NCBI GenBank assembly: GCA_019509785.1
Contig: JAEKLQ010000034.1
Location: forward strand, 34,720-98,719
DNA: 64,000 bases
Direction of reading: 5' to 3'
From: Fibrobacterota bacterium
GTDB taxonomy: Bacteria > Fibrobacterota > Fibrobacteria > UBA11236
Below are positions 15,990 through 24,896 of the stretch, piece after piece. Each line of letters opens with the position of its first letter. Position 1 is the stretch's first letter. The notes under the pieces are model-generated. The model searched no databases, was not told the DNA's origin, and worked only from the letters and a program-made list of their open reading frames with translations. The position numbers and the translations under genes are program-made.

Positions 15990-17246
15990 TTGGCATCGGC
16001 ATGGCGAACCTTTCCTAGCGGGTCATTGATCGCCGCCTTGGTCCTGGGGGCCTTGGTGTTAGGGGCGCAAGCCCGCGGGCTTATCAATACTTGTCCCGAA
16101 GTGACCGGACGGGCCGGGGACTTGGTGGTCCAGACCCCCATTCTCCAATATACGGTCACCAATTTCGATCCCAGTTGGTTCGATACCGATCATCCGGAAA
16201 AGGCGCCCACCCTTTTCACCCTCTTCATCAATCCCGAATTCAAGAAGTACGCCAAGGCCTTGCGTCTGCGGGTGCAGGTGTTGGCGGATACTTCCCTTGG
16301 GAGGAGCCATGATCAGAACGACGTCTTGATCGCGTTCGATCGCACCTCCAATCCCCTGGACTCGATGGATATCGGCCGGGTTATCCCCTCACAACAGGTT
16401 TTCGATTTGTCCTGGGAGGCCGGAGGGGTGAGCTTCACCAAGAGTTCCTTGTATGACGTAATCCTGCAAAAGCGCGCGGCACCCGAGATGAATCTAACCT
16501 TCAGGTTCAACCTCACTTGCGAGGACGATGTATTTATCCAGGCCCAATCCGAGCCGATCAAATTGGGCGACATCGGCCATCTCCGCTACGTGAAAATGAT
16601 CCAGGCGCTTTATCCGGGCACCAGCGTCAGCAGCGCGGTTCCGGTTCCCATCTATACCGTAACGCCCATCTTCAAGGTGGCCAGCGAACTGTTCAACAAA
16701 ATCGAGTTCGATTACCCTCCGGATCAACCCAAGATCGAAATCTTCCTCTACGAGGTTCCGGCGGGAACCAATCCCAAGGACGCATTGGACGGGATGGAGT
16801 ACGCCAAGTTCGGGCTCTTCAACGAATCGCCCAGCGCTTATCCCGCGGGCTTGCCGCTGCTCTTGCCTGGGATGACCTACGTCTGGCGGGCCCGGGCCGT
16901 ATTGCGCGGGCCTACCACCGATTACCTCTATTCGGATCCGCTCTACTTCAAGGTGGACGAGCGTTTGGAAGGCGGATCTTCGGTCCCAGCACCGCAGGTG
17001 GGGGATATCCGCACCTTGGCCGAGCAAATCAAGTACGGGGACGATTACGGCAAGCGCGTCATGGCCGCCCTCAAGATCATCCTGGGGGATAATTTCGAAA
17101 TCTTCGATCAGTCGCGTAACGGGAAGATCCCCGCCAAGGGTCAAATCCGCCTGAATGGGCATCCTTATTCTTTGGAGGAACTGGAGCGGCTGGCGCGGGA
17201 CTTCCACCAGGCGCGCCTTTCGGTGACCCGGATGAGGTTCCAATGA
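15990..17246 (+). CDS. Exported protein of unknown function with Ig/FnIII-like segment
   Basis: I place the start at TTG 15990, preceded by a strong GGAGGAGG site and followed by a signal peptide (FPSGSLIAALVLGALVLGAQA), giving 418 residues. The frame is open to 15909 through a Pro/Arg-rich stretch that does not look coding. The mature part appears beta-rich; GMTYVWRARAVLRG near residue 305 resembles a fibronectin III or Ig strand. Its stop overlaps the next gene's ATG by 4 nt, so it is co-translated with the FecR-like and barrel-like genes. I do not recognise the family. Confidence 0.65.
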   Translation: MASAWRTFPSGSLIAALVLGALVLGAQARGLINTCPEVTGRAGDLVVQTPILQYTVTNFDPSWFDTDHPEKAPTLFTLFINPEFKKYAKALRLRVQVLADTSLGRSHDQNDVLIAFDRTSNPLDSMDIGRVIPSQQVFDLSWEAGGVSFTKSSLYDVILQKRAAPEMNLTFRFNLTCEDDVFIQAQSEPIKLGDIGHLRYVKMIQALYPGTSVSSAVPVPIYTVTPIFKVASELFNKIEFDYPPDQPKIEIFLYEVPAGTNPKDALDGMEYAKFGLFNESPSAYPAGLPLLLPGMTYVWRARAVLRGPTTDYLYSDPLYFKVDERLEGGSSVPAPQVGDIRTLAEQIKYGDDYGKRVMAALKIILGDNFEIFDQSRNGKIPAKGQIRLNGHPYSLEELERLARDFHQARLSVTRMRFQ

Positions 17247-17938
17247 AGTTAGGGCTCGCTCTCATTGCCTTCGCGGCTTTGCCCTTGTTCGCGGCTTCCA
17301 ATCCGCTGGGCGTCATCAAATCGGTAAAGGGCGATGTGAAACTGGCGGCGACGGATTCGGCCCTCGCGCCGGCGGCGGGCGCGATGTTGTTCCGCCAAGG
17401 CGCGCGCTTTGAAACGGGTGTGGAAAGCAAGGCCATGCTTCGCCTTCTGCCGGACAATGCCTTCCTGGACGTGCGGCCGCAATCGGCTTTTACCCTGAAA
17501 CGCATCAAGACCCGGGTGGCTTTGGGCCAGAAGGGAGCGGCAGCCGAAAAGGAAGTTCGGGCGCGGCGCCTGATCCTGGAGAAGGCGGAAGTGGTGGTGG
17601 GCCTCAAGAAGAAGAGCGATCCGGTGCAATGCGCGAACGCGCAGACGGTGGCTACCGCCGCGGCCGGAAGGTTTTCCTGCCGCAGCGATGAAAAAGCCAC
17701 GGCCACCTTCCTGGTACAGGATGGCGAGTTGTCCATCTACAACCGGCCCAAGGATATCACGGTCACGGTACGCGCGGGACAGAAAGCGGTCTCCGATTTG
17801 GAGGGTATCAAGGTCTCCGATGCCAGCGATGCCGAGTTGGACCTGGTCGGCCTTAGCCAGAATACGCTCGAGGTCGATTTCGTGAATCCCGAAACCGAGG
17901 ACTTCACGACCTTGGAAGTGGAATATGAGACCAACTAA
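17243..17938 (+). CDS. FecR-like domain periplasmic protein
   Basis: 231 residues with a signal peptide (MKLGLALIAFAALPLFAAS). The next 100 residues (VIKSVKGDVKLAATDS, FRQGARFETGVESKAMLRLLPDNA) match the FecR-type fold, which in other systems transmits signals at the membrane or binds peptidoglycan-associated partners. A second FecR-like stretch covers about residues 120-195 (TATFLVQDGELSIYN, VTVRAGQKAV). No membrane anchor and no partner sigma factor are seen, so it is probably a structural or scaffold use of the domain. It overlaps both flanking genes (4 nt and 14 nt), implying stoichiometric co-translation. Confidence 0.7.
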   Translation: MKLGLALIAFAALPLFAASNPLGVIKSVKGDVKLAATDSALAPAAGAMLFRQGARFETGVESKAMLRLLPDNAFLDVRPQSAFTLKRIKTRVALGQKGAAAEKEVRARRLILEKAEVVVGLKKKSDPVQCANAQTVATAAAGRFSCRSDEKATATFLVQDGELSIYNRPKDITVTVRAGQKAVSDLEGIKVSDASDAELDLVGLSQNTLEVDFVNPETEDFTTLEVEYETN

Positions 17939-20258
17939 TCCGCTTCCGGCGCGCGCGCTCGTCTCGGCTTGGTTGATCCTGGCCGCGACGGCTTGGGGCG
18001 CGCCTACAGGACAGCCTACCGAATCGGGCGGGGATACCTTGGATACTTCCACTCCAGCGCCCAAGGGTATGGCGGCCGAGCCGGATTCGCTGCGACAAAC
18101 CGTTGGGCCCGCATCCTCGGGAGTGACGGGGATGCGCTCAGCGGCAGGTGCGATGGATTCGGCGGTCGCCGAAGCCCCGCCCACCGATTCAGCGCATGAC
18201 GCCTTCCTGGTTCCCATCGACGGCGATGTCTTTTACGAACGGCAAATCAAGGTGGTGGCCACCCTCGGAGGCGCCCCGGCCAGTTCGGTGCTGCTGTTGG
18301 ACGGGTACCCCGAAAGCCAGCCGCTCGCATTGAACGACGGGGTGGTGAGCGCCACCCTGATCGGGCTCAAGTCGGGGGTGCATGAATTGACCCTGTTGCT
18401 TTTCAACGAGCGGACCGAGATTATCGGCAAGCAGATGGTGCGGTTTTTCGTGCGCGTACCGGAACCCGAGCGGAAGGCGCGCGCCGGGGCCTTTCGGCAG
18501 TTCGGCCACGTATTCAGCAAGCTGGATTTGAAAAACGGCGAGGCGCAAGGCCGCGTGCTCTCCCAAAGCGAATTGAAACTGAAGCCCGGAACGGATACCG
18601 CTTTGATCGCGGGAAAGAAGGAGGCGCCCGTTTCCGAACAGCTGGATGGCGTGGCCGAAGCCGCTTACAACGTCAAGTACAAGCAGTTCGAGGCTTACGG
18701 CAAGGTGCTGGGACGCACGGATGAAAACCGGTTCCGGCAGCCAAGCGATCGCATCACCGCCAACGTGAAATACGGGCCCTGGGCGTCGCTGAAGGCGGGG
18801 GACGTCTATCCGCTCTACAATCCCTTGCTCTTGAACGGCACGCGGGTAAGGGGCGCCGAAGCCGCCTTGAACCTGACCCTGGGGGAGACTACTTGGGGGA
18901 CCTTGCGCGCTGTGCGCGGCGAGAGCCGCCGAGAGGTTCCCGCTTACCTCGTCAAATACGATACCGGGGACGGGACCCGCATTGATACCGTGCCCGGCAC
19001 CTTCGCGCAGACCTTGACGGCCGTGCGTCTGGGGGTGGGAGGAGGACCGGCTTTCGATTTGGGATTCACCATCATGAAAGCTTCCGACGATGAAGGCTCG
19101 GCCGATCGATTCCGGGTGAATTCCATCCTGCATGGCGTGCGCCCGACGGAAAACGTAGTGCCGGGAATCGACTTGCGCGTCGGCGCCTGGGACGGGCGCA
19201 TCCAGTTCTACGCCAACTCCGCCTTGAGCCTCTACACGCGGGACAAGTCCCTGGGGGCCTTCGCACCGGACAGCTTCCAGGTGGATTTCAATCCCAAGCA
19301 TTACGAGGATTATTTCATCGTCAATTCCACCACGCGAGGCTGGCAGTACCTGTTGTCGCCCCAGAGCGGCGGCGAATCCGACGTCAGCGGTTTCATCAGC
19401 TCGGAGAGCGCCTTGGAATCCGGCATCGTCACCTCTATCCCGTTCCAGGGGATGGTGGAGGAATTCGAATTCCGCTATTCGCATCTGGGGTTGGACTACC
19501 ATAGCGAAGGCAATCCGTTCCTGGGCGGGAACCCGGGGGACGGATTCACCGTCATCGAAAAATTGTCCGTGCTCGACAACCGCGTTTCCGTGGCCATGGA
19601 GTTGGGGCAATACGGCCAGGACCTTGGCCTCACTTCCCAGGAGCAGCGTACCCTGAAGGTGGACTTGCGCTTCACTCCCGGCCCCTACAATCCCAGCTTC
19701 TGGGTCGGGGGCGGTCGATCCAATATCGTGCCCGAAGGCACATATGCCCATCAGTTCAGTTCCAGCTTCCTGAATTTCAACACGGGCGCGTACCACCAGT
19801 TCCAATTGTCCAACGCCAAATTGCATGCGACCGTTCTGTACGGGTTTACCCAAAGCGAATACGCCTTGCGTTCGGCTTTCGCGGACGATACCCTGCCCGA
19901 CTTCCCCGCCACCCGCACCCATATCGTGAACGGCATGGTGCAATACAAGATGCGCGACGTGGGATTCCTGCCCCGCCTCTCGTACACCTTCTCGAGCAAC
20001 GGGATCCAGCAGCCGACCCATTCGGTCACCATGGGATTCTTGCAGCCTTTGCTGGAGGATCGCATCAAGGTGGATTTGTCGGCGACGGTGGGGCAGTATC
20101 CCAAGACCAACGAAGTCAATGATCTCACCATGGGCGGCGCCGCCGACATCGAGTACGTGCTGGGGCCGCAGCAAACCTTCCGCCTGCGGGAAAAGCTGCT
20201 GCAATACGGGGACCGCCGCCACCTGTTGGTCGGCGCCAGTTACGAAATGTTCTTTTAG
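17925..20258 (+). CDS. Large putative outer-membrane beta-barrel protein
   Basis: 777 residues. A signal peptide (about 1-25) is followed by a low-complexity Ser/Thr/Ala/Pro stretch (26-85), then an Ig-like segment around 95-165 (VASTLGGAPA-like strands and VHELTLLLFNERTEIIG). The long remainder has alternating strand patterns and ends in YEMFF, a terminal aromatic as in many barrels. The last gene of the unit starting at 14486, it probably forms the outer-membrane component for the TPR, Ig-like and FecR-like proteins. Substrate and process are unknown. It is not a TonB receptor or secretin by any motif I can find. Confidence 0.65.
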   Translation: MRPTNPLPARALVSAWLILAATAWGAPTGQPTESGGDTLDTSTPAPKGMAAEPDSLRQTVGPASSGVTGMRSAAGAMDSAVAEAPPTDSAHDAFLVPIDGDVFYERQIKVVATLGGAPASSVLLLDGYPESQPLALNDGVVSATLIGLKSGVHELTLLLFNERTEIIGKQMVRFFVRVPEPERKARAGAFRQFGHVFSKLDLKNGEAQGRVLSQSELKLKPGTDTALIAGKKEAPVSEQLDGVAEAAYNVKYKQFEAYGKVLGRTDENRFRQPSDRITANVKYGPWASLKAGDVYPLYNPLLLNGTRVRGAEAALNLTLGETTWGTLRAVRGESRREVPAYLVKYDTGDGTRIDTVPGTFAQTLTAVRLGVGGGPAFDLGFTIMKASDDEGSADRFRVNSILHGVRPTENVVPGIDLRVGAWDGRIQFYANSALSLYTRDKSLGAFAPDSFQVDFNPKHYEDYFIVNSTTRGWQYLLSPQSGGESDVSGFISSESALESGIVTSIPFQGMVEEFEFRYSHLGLDYHSEGNPFLGGNPGDGFTVIEKLSVLDNRVSVAMELGQYGQDLGLTSQEQRTLKVDLRFTPGPYNPSFWVGGGRSNIVPEGTYAHQFSSSFLNFNTGAYHQFQLSNAKLHATVLYGFTQSEYALRSAFADDTLPDFPATRTHIVNGMVQYKMRDVGFLPRLSYTFSSNGIQQPTHSVTMGFLQPLLEDRIKVDLSATVGQYPKTNEVNDLTMGGAADIEYVLGPQQTFRLREKLLQYGDRRHLLVGASYEMFF

Positions 20259-20272
20259 GCGCCGAACGCCTT

Positions 20273-21403
20273 CTAAGCCTTTTCGAGGCCGCGCCGCCGC
20301 CAAGGATCGAATGGCGCCAAGTCCGCCGGCGGTTTCTCCTTGAGCATAAGTCCGACCAGGCACTGCGAGGCCAGCGGCGCCATGCTGATTCCGCTCTTGT
20401 AATGGCCCGCGCATACGGCCCATCCCCGGCTCGCGTCCAACCAACCCATCCAAGGCAAGCGATCGCGGGTGCGCGGACGGATGCCCGACCATCGTTCCAG
20501 GGCGGCGGGCGGGATTCCCGGAAGCCACTGCGCCAGTCGATCCCCGATCCAAGCCTCCCCTCGGGCATCGAAACCCTCTTCCCACGTTCCCGGTTCCGAA
20601 GTGGCCCCGCAAACCAGGGAGTCCCCCCGTGGGACCAGGTACAGCTCATCGTTCAAGTGGAACATGGCCGTCGTACCGTGGAAATCGGGGATGCGGAGCA
20701 ATTGCCCCTTCACGGGAATGACCGGCGCGCGGATGCCCTGCTCCTCCAGCACCTTACCAGTCCAGGCTCCGGCCGCGATCAAGACGCGCCGCGCTTCGGC
20801 CATGCCGCCGGGGAAAGAAAGCCGGGTGAGCCCGGCCGAGCTGGTCCAGGGCCCGTTGGCGGCCTCCCGACGGAAGACAACGCCCGCGCGACGGCAGGCT
20901 TCGCGCAAGGCCGCGACCAGGTCCCGGTTCTGCACGTAGGCTTCGCCGGGAAAGCGATAGGTACGCACGCGGGCAACCGGGGTGCGCCCGGAGAGCGGCG
21001 CAGGTAACGTGTCAGTTACCGTGTAGGCCGTCGCCTTTTCCCGGGCGAACTGCCGTTCTTTTTCGCCCAGCCTTTTGACCGCCCGGGGATCGTCCAAGTT
21101 GAAGACCATCCAGTCGCCTGCCTGGGCATAAGGGATGTCCAGGCTGGACGCGGCCCGGAGCTCTTCGAGCCAGGCAGGATACATCCGGATCGATCGCACG
21201 TAGAAGCCCCGGAAGTCGGATTGGAATACATGCGCATCCCGGGTGACCAAGATACCCGCGGCGGCCCAGGAAGCCTGCGCCCGGGTGGCTTCCGGATCGA
21301 AAACCAGAACGGATAGGCCGCGCCGGGAGGCTTCCCAGGCGCATGCCAAGCCCATGACGCCGGCGCCGGCGATGGCGAGATCGAAAGGGCCGGGGTGGGT
21401 CAT
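20273..21403 (-). CDS. thiO: Glycine oxidase ThiO-like FAD-dependent oxidoreductase
   Basis: 376 residues of the DAO family. The N-terminal FAD-binding loop is LAIAGAGVMGLACAWEASRRG, and the ASWAAAGIL segment near residue 45 is typical of ThiO. Near the C-terminus, ERWSGIRPRTRDRLPWMG and CAGHYKSGISMAP are family features. ThiO oxidises glycine to iminoglycine for thiazole synthesis in thiamine biosynthesis; other DAO members deaminate D-amino acids or sarcosine. No other thi gene is near, so the thiamine assignment rests on sequence resemblance only. An inverted heptad repeat separates it from the peptidase gene upstream. Confidence 0.75.
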   Translation of the reverse strand: MTHPGPFDLAIAGAGVMGLACAWEASRRGLSVLVFDPEATRAQASWAAAGILVTRDAHVFQSDFRGFYVRSIRMYPAWLEELRAASSLDIPYAQAGDWMVFNLDDPRAVKRLGEKERQFAREKATAYTVTDTLPAPLSGRTPVARVRTYRFPGEAYVQNRDLVAALREACRRAGVVFRREAANGPWTSSAGLTRLSFPGGMAEARRVLIAAGAWTGKVLEEQGIRAPVIPVKGQLLRIPDFHGTTAMFHLNDELYLVPRGDSLVCGATSEPGTWEEGFDARGEAWIGDRLAQWLPGIPPAALERWSGIRPRTRDRLPWMGWLDASRGWAVCAGHYKSGISMAPLASQCLVGLMLKEKPPADLAPFDPWRRRGLEKA

Positions 21404-21414
21404 TTGTTTATGAG

Positions 21415-21489
21415 AGGGTATAGGGTTAAGGGACAGGGAAAAACGCCGGTTTCATCTTCATACCCTTAACCCTGTACCCTTTACCCTAC
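21415..21489. repeat. Inverted AGGGTNN heptad array (copy A)
   Basis: The left arm is AGGGTAT AGGGTTA AGGGACA GGG (21415-21438). The right arm is ACCCTTA ACCCTGT ACCCTTT ACCCTAC (21462-21489). Both have exact 7-nt periodicity and could fold into a long hairpin. The right arm runs into the TAG stop codon of the M20 peptidase gene. A second array of the same type lies at 34513-34597. Confidence 0.75.
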
Positions 21490-22916
21490 TTCTTCCCTCC
21501 CCAAAACTTCGGATCCGCCGCGCTCGCTTCGGCCAGGTCGGCGAAGAAATGGATTTGGCTGCGGACCGCCGAATGGAAATCGGCGAGACCCAAGGATTCG
21601 TTTTCCGAATGGGCGTTGGTGTAGGGATCTTCGATCCCGACCAATAATGCCGGAATATCGCCCAGTACGCGCGTGAAGCTGTCCACGAAGGGGATGGTGC
21701 CGCCGCACCCGATCAAGACCGCTTCCCGGCCATAGCCGCGGCCCAACGACTGCTTGGCCACCGAAAAGACCGGGTGATCGGGGCGGGTCATCCAGGGGTT
21801 GGCGCCCTGCTCGGGTACGACCTCGACTTTAAGGCCCCAGGGGCAATTCTTTTCCAGGAATTCCTTCACCAGGCAGGTCGCCTTGGCATGGTCCATGTTC
21901 GGCACGAGACGTAAGCCTACGCGGGCCCAAGCGGATTCCATGATGACGTTGCCGGCGATTTTCTTCCCGCCCGACTGGATCGAATTGACGGCGATGCTGG
22001 GCTCGCGCCACATCTTGGCGAGCAAGCCTTCATCCTTGGCGAAAAGCCTCACGCCCGGTTCGATGCCTGCCTGCTTGCGGAACTCGGCATCGGTCAGGCC
22101 CAGCTTGCGGTAATCCGCCATCTCGGCCGCGGTCGGGGCCTTCACGTCCTCCCAGATCCCGGGAACGGCCACGCGTCCGTCCTCATCCGTCAGCTTGGCC
22201 AGCATCTTGGCCAGGCCTTGGATGGGATCGGGAATAGGGCCGCCCCACATGCCCGAGTGCAAAGGATGATCCAAGCCGGTCACGGTGACGTCCATGGAGA
22301 TGAGACCGCGCAAGGTGGTCGTGAGGCTTGGCACGCCGACGTCGAAATTGCTGCAGTCGGTAAGGACCACGGTATCGGCGCGCAGCCGTTCACGGTAGGT
22401 CGCCAGGAACTGGCTCAGATGGATGGACCCGATCTCTTCTTCGCCCTCGATGATGACTTTCACGTTGAGGGGCAGGGATCCCGCCGAGCGCAACCAGGAG
22501 GCGACGCTGGCCGCATGGATGAGCACGCCCGCCTTATCGTCGGCGATGCCGCGGGCGTAGAGCCGCCCGTCCCGTTCCGTCGGCTCGAAGACGGGCGATT
22601 TCCAGATCTCTTCGCGCATGGGCGGCTGCACGTCATGATGGGCGTAAAGCAGAACCGTGGGCGCGCCGGGCCGCTTCAGCCAATCGCCGTAAACGTACGG
22701 ATGCGTCCCGGGAATGCGCATGATCTCTACGTTCTCGAAGCCGGCCGCCTTGAGGATTTCCGCGGTGCATTCCGCCGAGCGCTCCACTTCCTTCGCATCG
22801 AAGCCGTCGAAGCTGACCCCGGGGATCTTCGTCAAGCGGATGAGATCCTGGAGATGCTTGGCCTTGTCGTCCTCGTAGCGGGCCAATGCGGCTTTCGTTC
22901 CCTCGCGTTCAACCAT
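21486..22916 (-). CDS. M20 family metallopeptidase (dipeptidase-like)
   Basis: 476 residues, the size of the M20 dipeptidase group (PepV/CNDP-like). Metal-binding motifs are visible: LLYAHHDVQPP near residue 90, GIADDKAGV near residue 125, the catalytic IEGEEEIGS near residue 160 and a late HSENES. The central dimerisation domain (about 200-380) is present. It hydrolyses di- or small peptides with two zinc ions in the cytoplasm. Its start overlaps the stop of the M3 peptidase gene by 8 nt, so both act together in peptide breakdown. The exact substrate cannot be read. Confidence 0.87.
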   Translation of the reverse strand: MVEREGTKAALARYEDDKAKHLQDLIRLTKIPGVSFDGFDAKEVERSAECTAEILKAAGFENVEIMRIPGTHPYVYGDWLKRPGAPTVLLYAHHDVQPPMREEIWKSPVFEPTERDGRLYARGIADDKAGVLIHAASVASWLRSAGSLPLNVKVIIEGEEEIGSIHLSQFLATYRERLRADTVVLTDCSNFDVGVPSLTTTLRGLISMDVTVTGLDHPLHSGMWGGPIPDPIQGLAKMLAKLTDEDGRVAVPGIWEDVKAPTAAEMADYRKLGLTDAEFRKQAGIEPGVRLFAKDEGLLAKMWREPSIAVNSIQSGGKKIAGNVIMESAWARVGLRLVPNMDHAKATCLVKEFLEKNCPWGLKVEVVPEQGANPWMTRPDHPVFSVAKQSLGRGYGREAVLIGCGGTIPFVDSFTRVLGDIPALLVGIEDPYTNAHSENESLGLADFHSAVRSQIHFFADLAEASAADPKFWGGKK

Positions 22917-24702
22917 GCGCCGCCCCCGCCACCGATTCCCATTCCTCGCGCACCTTTTCCATCAACGGCCGGATGGCCTCCTCGCGCATGTCGAATTTCA
23001 ATCCGCCTCCTTCGAAGAGCTCCCGTAACCTGCGGGTTCCCCCCAGGCTCAGGCCCCGCTTGTAATCCGCCAAGGCCTGCTTCTCGTCCTTAAGCGACTT
23101 GAGCCACACCTGCAAGGCGCCCAGTTGGGCGATGCCGTACTCGATATAGTAGAAGGGCACTTCGAAAATGTGCAGCTGACGATGCCAGGCATGGGCGCGG
23201 AACTCCTCCAGCCCGGTCCAATCCAGGTTGGATCCGAAGCGCGCGTCCAGGCCCAGCCAGGCGGCCTTGCGTTCCGATTGCGTATGCCCGGGATGCGTGT
23301 ATAGCCAATGCTGGAAGGCATCCACGGTGGCGACCCAGGGCAAGAGGCGGAACACTTCCTCGTCCTCGGTCTGGATGGCGCGGCGGCGTTCCTCTTCCGA
23401 ATAGAACTCGTCGAGGTAACGGGCGCCCAGGCGCTCCATGGACATGGAAGCCACTTCGCTGAACTCCATAGGCGCGCCGCGGTTGAAGCCGAGCGGCATC
23501 GCGCGGGTATAGAAAAGATGGAAGGCGTGCCCGCTTTCGTGCAGCAGGGTGAACACGTCTTCGTTCATGCCCACGGCGTTCATGAAAATGAAGGGCAGGC
23601 GTACCTCGTTAAGGCTGCACTGGTAGCCGCCCGGCGCTTTGCCGATCCGGTTCTCCAGATCCATCAGGCCGTTGTCCGTCATGGTCTTGTAGAATCCGGC
23701 CAGTTCCGGATCCATTCGCGTGAAGATCGTCCTCACGCCTTCGACCAAGCGTGAGGCTTCCCGGAACGGATTCAGAGGCGGGCGCCCGAGGGGATCGCAG
23801 CTCAAATCCCAAGGGCGCAGGGCGCTTAAGCCCAGCTTCTCGCGCCGGTAATCCAGGCTCTTGCGGAAGAGCGGGACGACCGCCTTTTCCACGCTGGCTT
23901 GGAAGGCGTAACAGTCTTGCGGGGTATAGTCGGTGCGGTGGTTGGCCTTGAAGCTATAGGCCACGAAATCCGGAAGCCCCAGGTTACGGGCCACCTGGTT
24001 GCGCAGGGTCAGTAGCTCATCGAAGAGATCGTCCAGCCTCTGCTTTTCCCGGCTGCGGCGTTCGGCCATCTTCATCCAGGCCTTTTCGCGGATGGAGCGA
24101 TCGTTACCCTGCAGGTAAGGCGCCAACTGGCTTAAGGTCTTGGTCTCGCCGTCCCAGTCCACGGTCATATCGCCGCAGATTTTCTGGTAGGCCTGGGACA
24201 ACTTGGAAATTTCGGTATGCAGGGGGATATTGCTGTCGGTGAACAATTCCACGCTTATTTGCAGCGATTCCAGCCACTGCCCGTACTCTTCCTTGGGAAG
24301 ATGCTTGGCTTCGGGATGGGCGATCGCCTTCTTATTCAGCTCATCGATTACCGGCGCCATCGCCGGCTCCACGGTCTCCACGAAATCCAGATAAGCCTTC
24401 TGCTTGGCCGAATCCTGGGTAAAACAAGTCATGCCGATATAGAGCCGGGAACCCTCTTCATGCACGGCATCGCTCAGTTCCGCGTAGTCCCTGATCCACT
24501 TCAGCAGGGCGGCGCGGTCGGGAAGTGGGCGGGCATTGAGCTCTTCCAGATAGGGTTTGATGCCCTCCCAGGCGGATAAGTCCGCATCCGCCGCTATGAA
24601 ACTACGCGGGAATTCCGGGCTGGGACGGGGCACCTTGGCCACCCAAGCGGGGACCACGCTGGCCGCTACGGCTGCTTGTTGTTCCGATCCCGCTTTTCCC
24701 AT
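22909..24702 (-). CDS. pepF: M3 family oligoendopeptidase (PepF-like)
   Basis: 597 residues from the ATG at 24702, chosen because GGAGGAG lies about 6 nt upstream; the frame stays open to 24843 without a better site. The zinc motif HESGH lies in LLHESGHAFHLFYTR (about residue 395), with the downstream Glu in FSEVASMSMERLG. M3 oligoendopeptidases cleave short peptides in the cytoplasm. It overlaps the M20 peptidase gene by 8 nt, making a two-step peptide degradation unit (endo- then dipeptidase). Divergent from prfC. Confidence 0.88.
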   Translation of the reverse strand: MGKAGSEQQAAVAASVVPAWVAKVPRPSPEFPRSFIAADADLSAWEGIKPYLEELNARPLPDRAALLKWIRDYAELSDAVHEEGSRLYIGMTCFTQDSAKQKAYLDFVETVEPAMAPVIDELNKKAIAHPEAKHLPKEEYGQWLESLQISVELFTDSNIPLHTEISKLSQAYQKICGDMTVDWDGETKTLSQLAPYLQGNDRSIREKAWMKMAERRSREKQRLDDLFDELLTLRNQVARNLGLPDFVAYSFKANHRTDYTPQDCYAFQASVEKAVVPLFRKSLDYRREKLGLSALRPWDLSCDPLGRPPLNPFREASRLVEGVRTIFTRMDPELAGFYKTMTDNGLMDLENRIGKAPGGYQCSLNEVRLPFIFMNAVGMNEDVFTLLHESGHAFHLFYTRAMPLGFNRGAPMEFSEVASMSMERLGARYLDEFYSEEERRRAIQTEDEEVFRLLPWVATVDAFQHWLYTHPGHTQSERKAAWLGLDARFGSNLDWTGLEEFRAHAWHRQLHIFEVPFYYIEYGIAQLGALQVWLKSLKDEKQALADYKRGLSLGGTRRLRELFEGGGLKFDMREEAIRPLMEKVREEWESVAGAAHG

Positions 24703-24896
24703 TCCCTCTCCTCCGCGGCCCATCCCCGGGGCCGCCGCAAACATGATGTCGTCCGATAAACAGCCTTTACGGGACAACTGGTAAGATAAAAAAGGGGGGA
24801 CCTTCGTGAACGGTTTTCCTCGCCTTCCGGGATTGGGCCCCATGGCGCGGGAGGCTCTTTGCTATTTTTGCCGCTCCCAACCAAAGGCCCCTCCGG

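Noticed and set aside
18189..20612. 807-residue open frame on the minus strand
   Set aside because: It lies opposite the barrel gene at 17925-20258, has His/Gly/Arg-rich nonsense composition and no family motifs; it is a by-product of GC-rich third positions.
24703..24843. N-terminal extension of the M3 peptidase
   Set aside because: The ATG at 24702 has a GGAGGAG site; the extra 47 residues look like translated upstream region.
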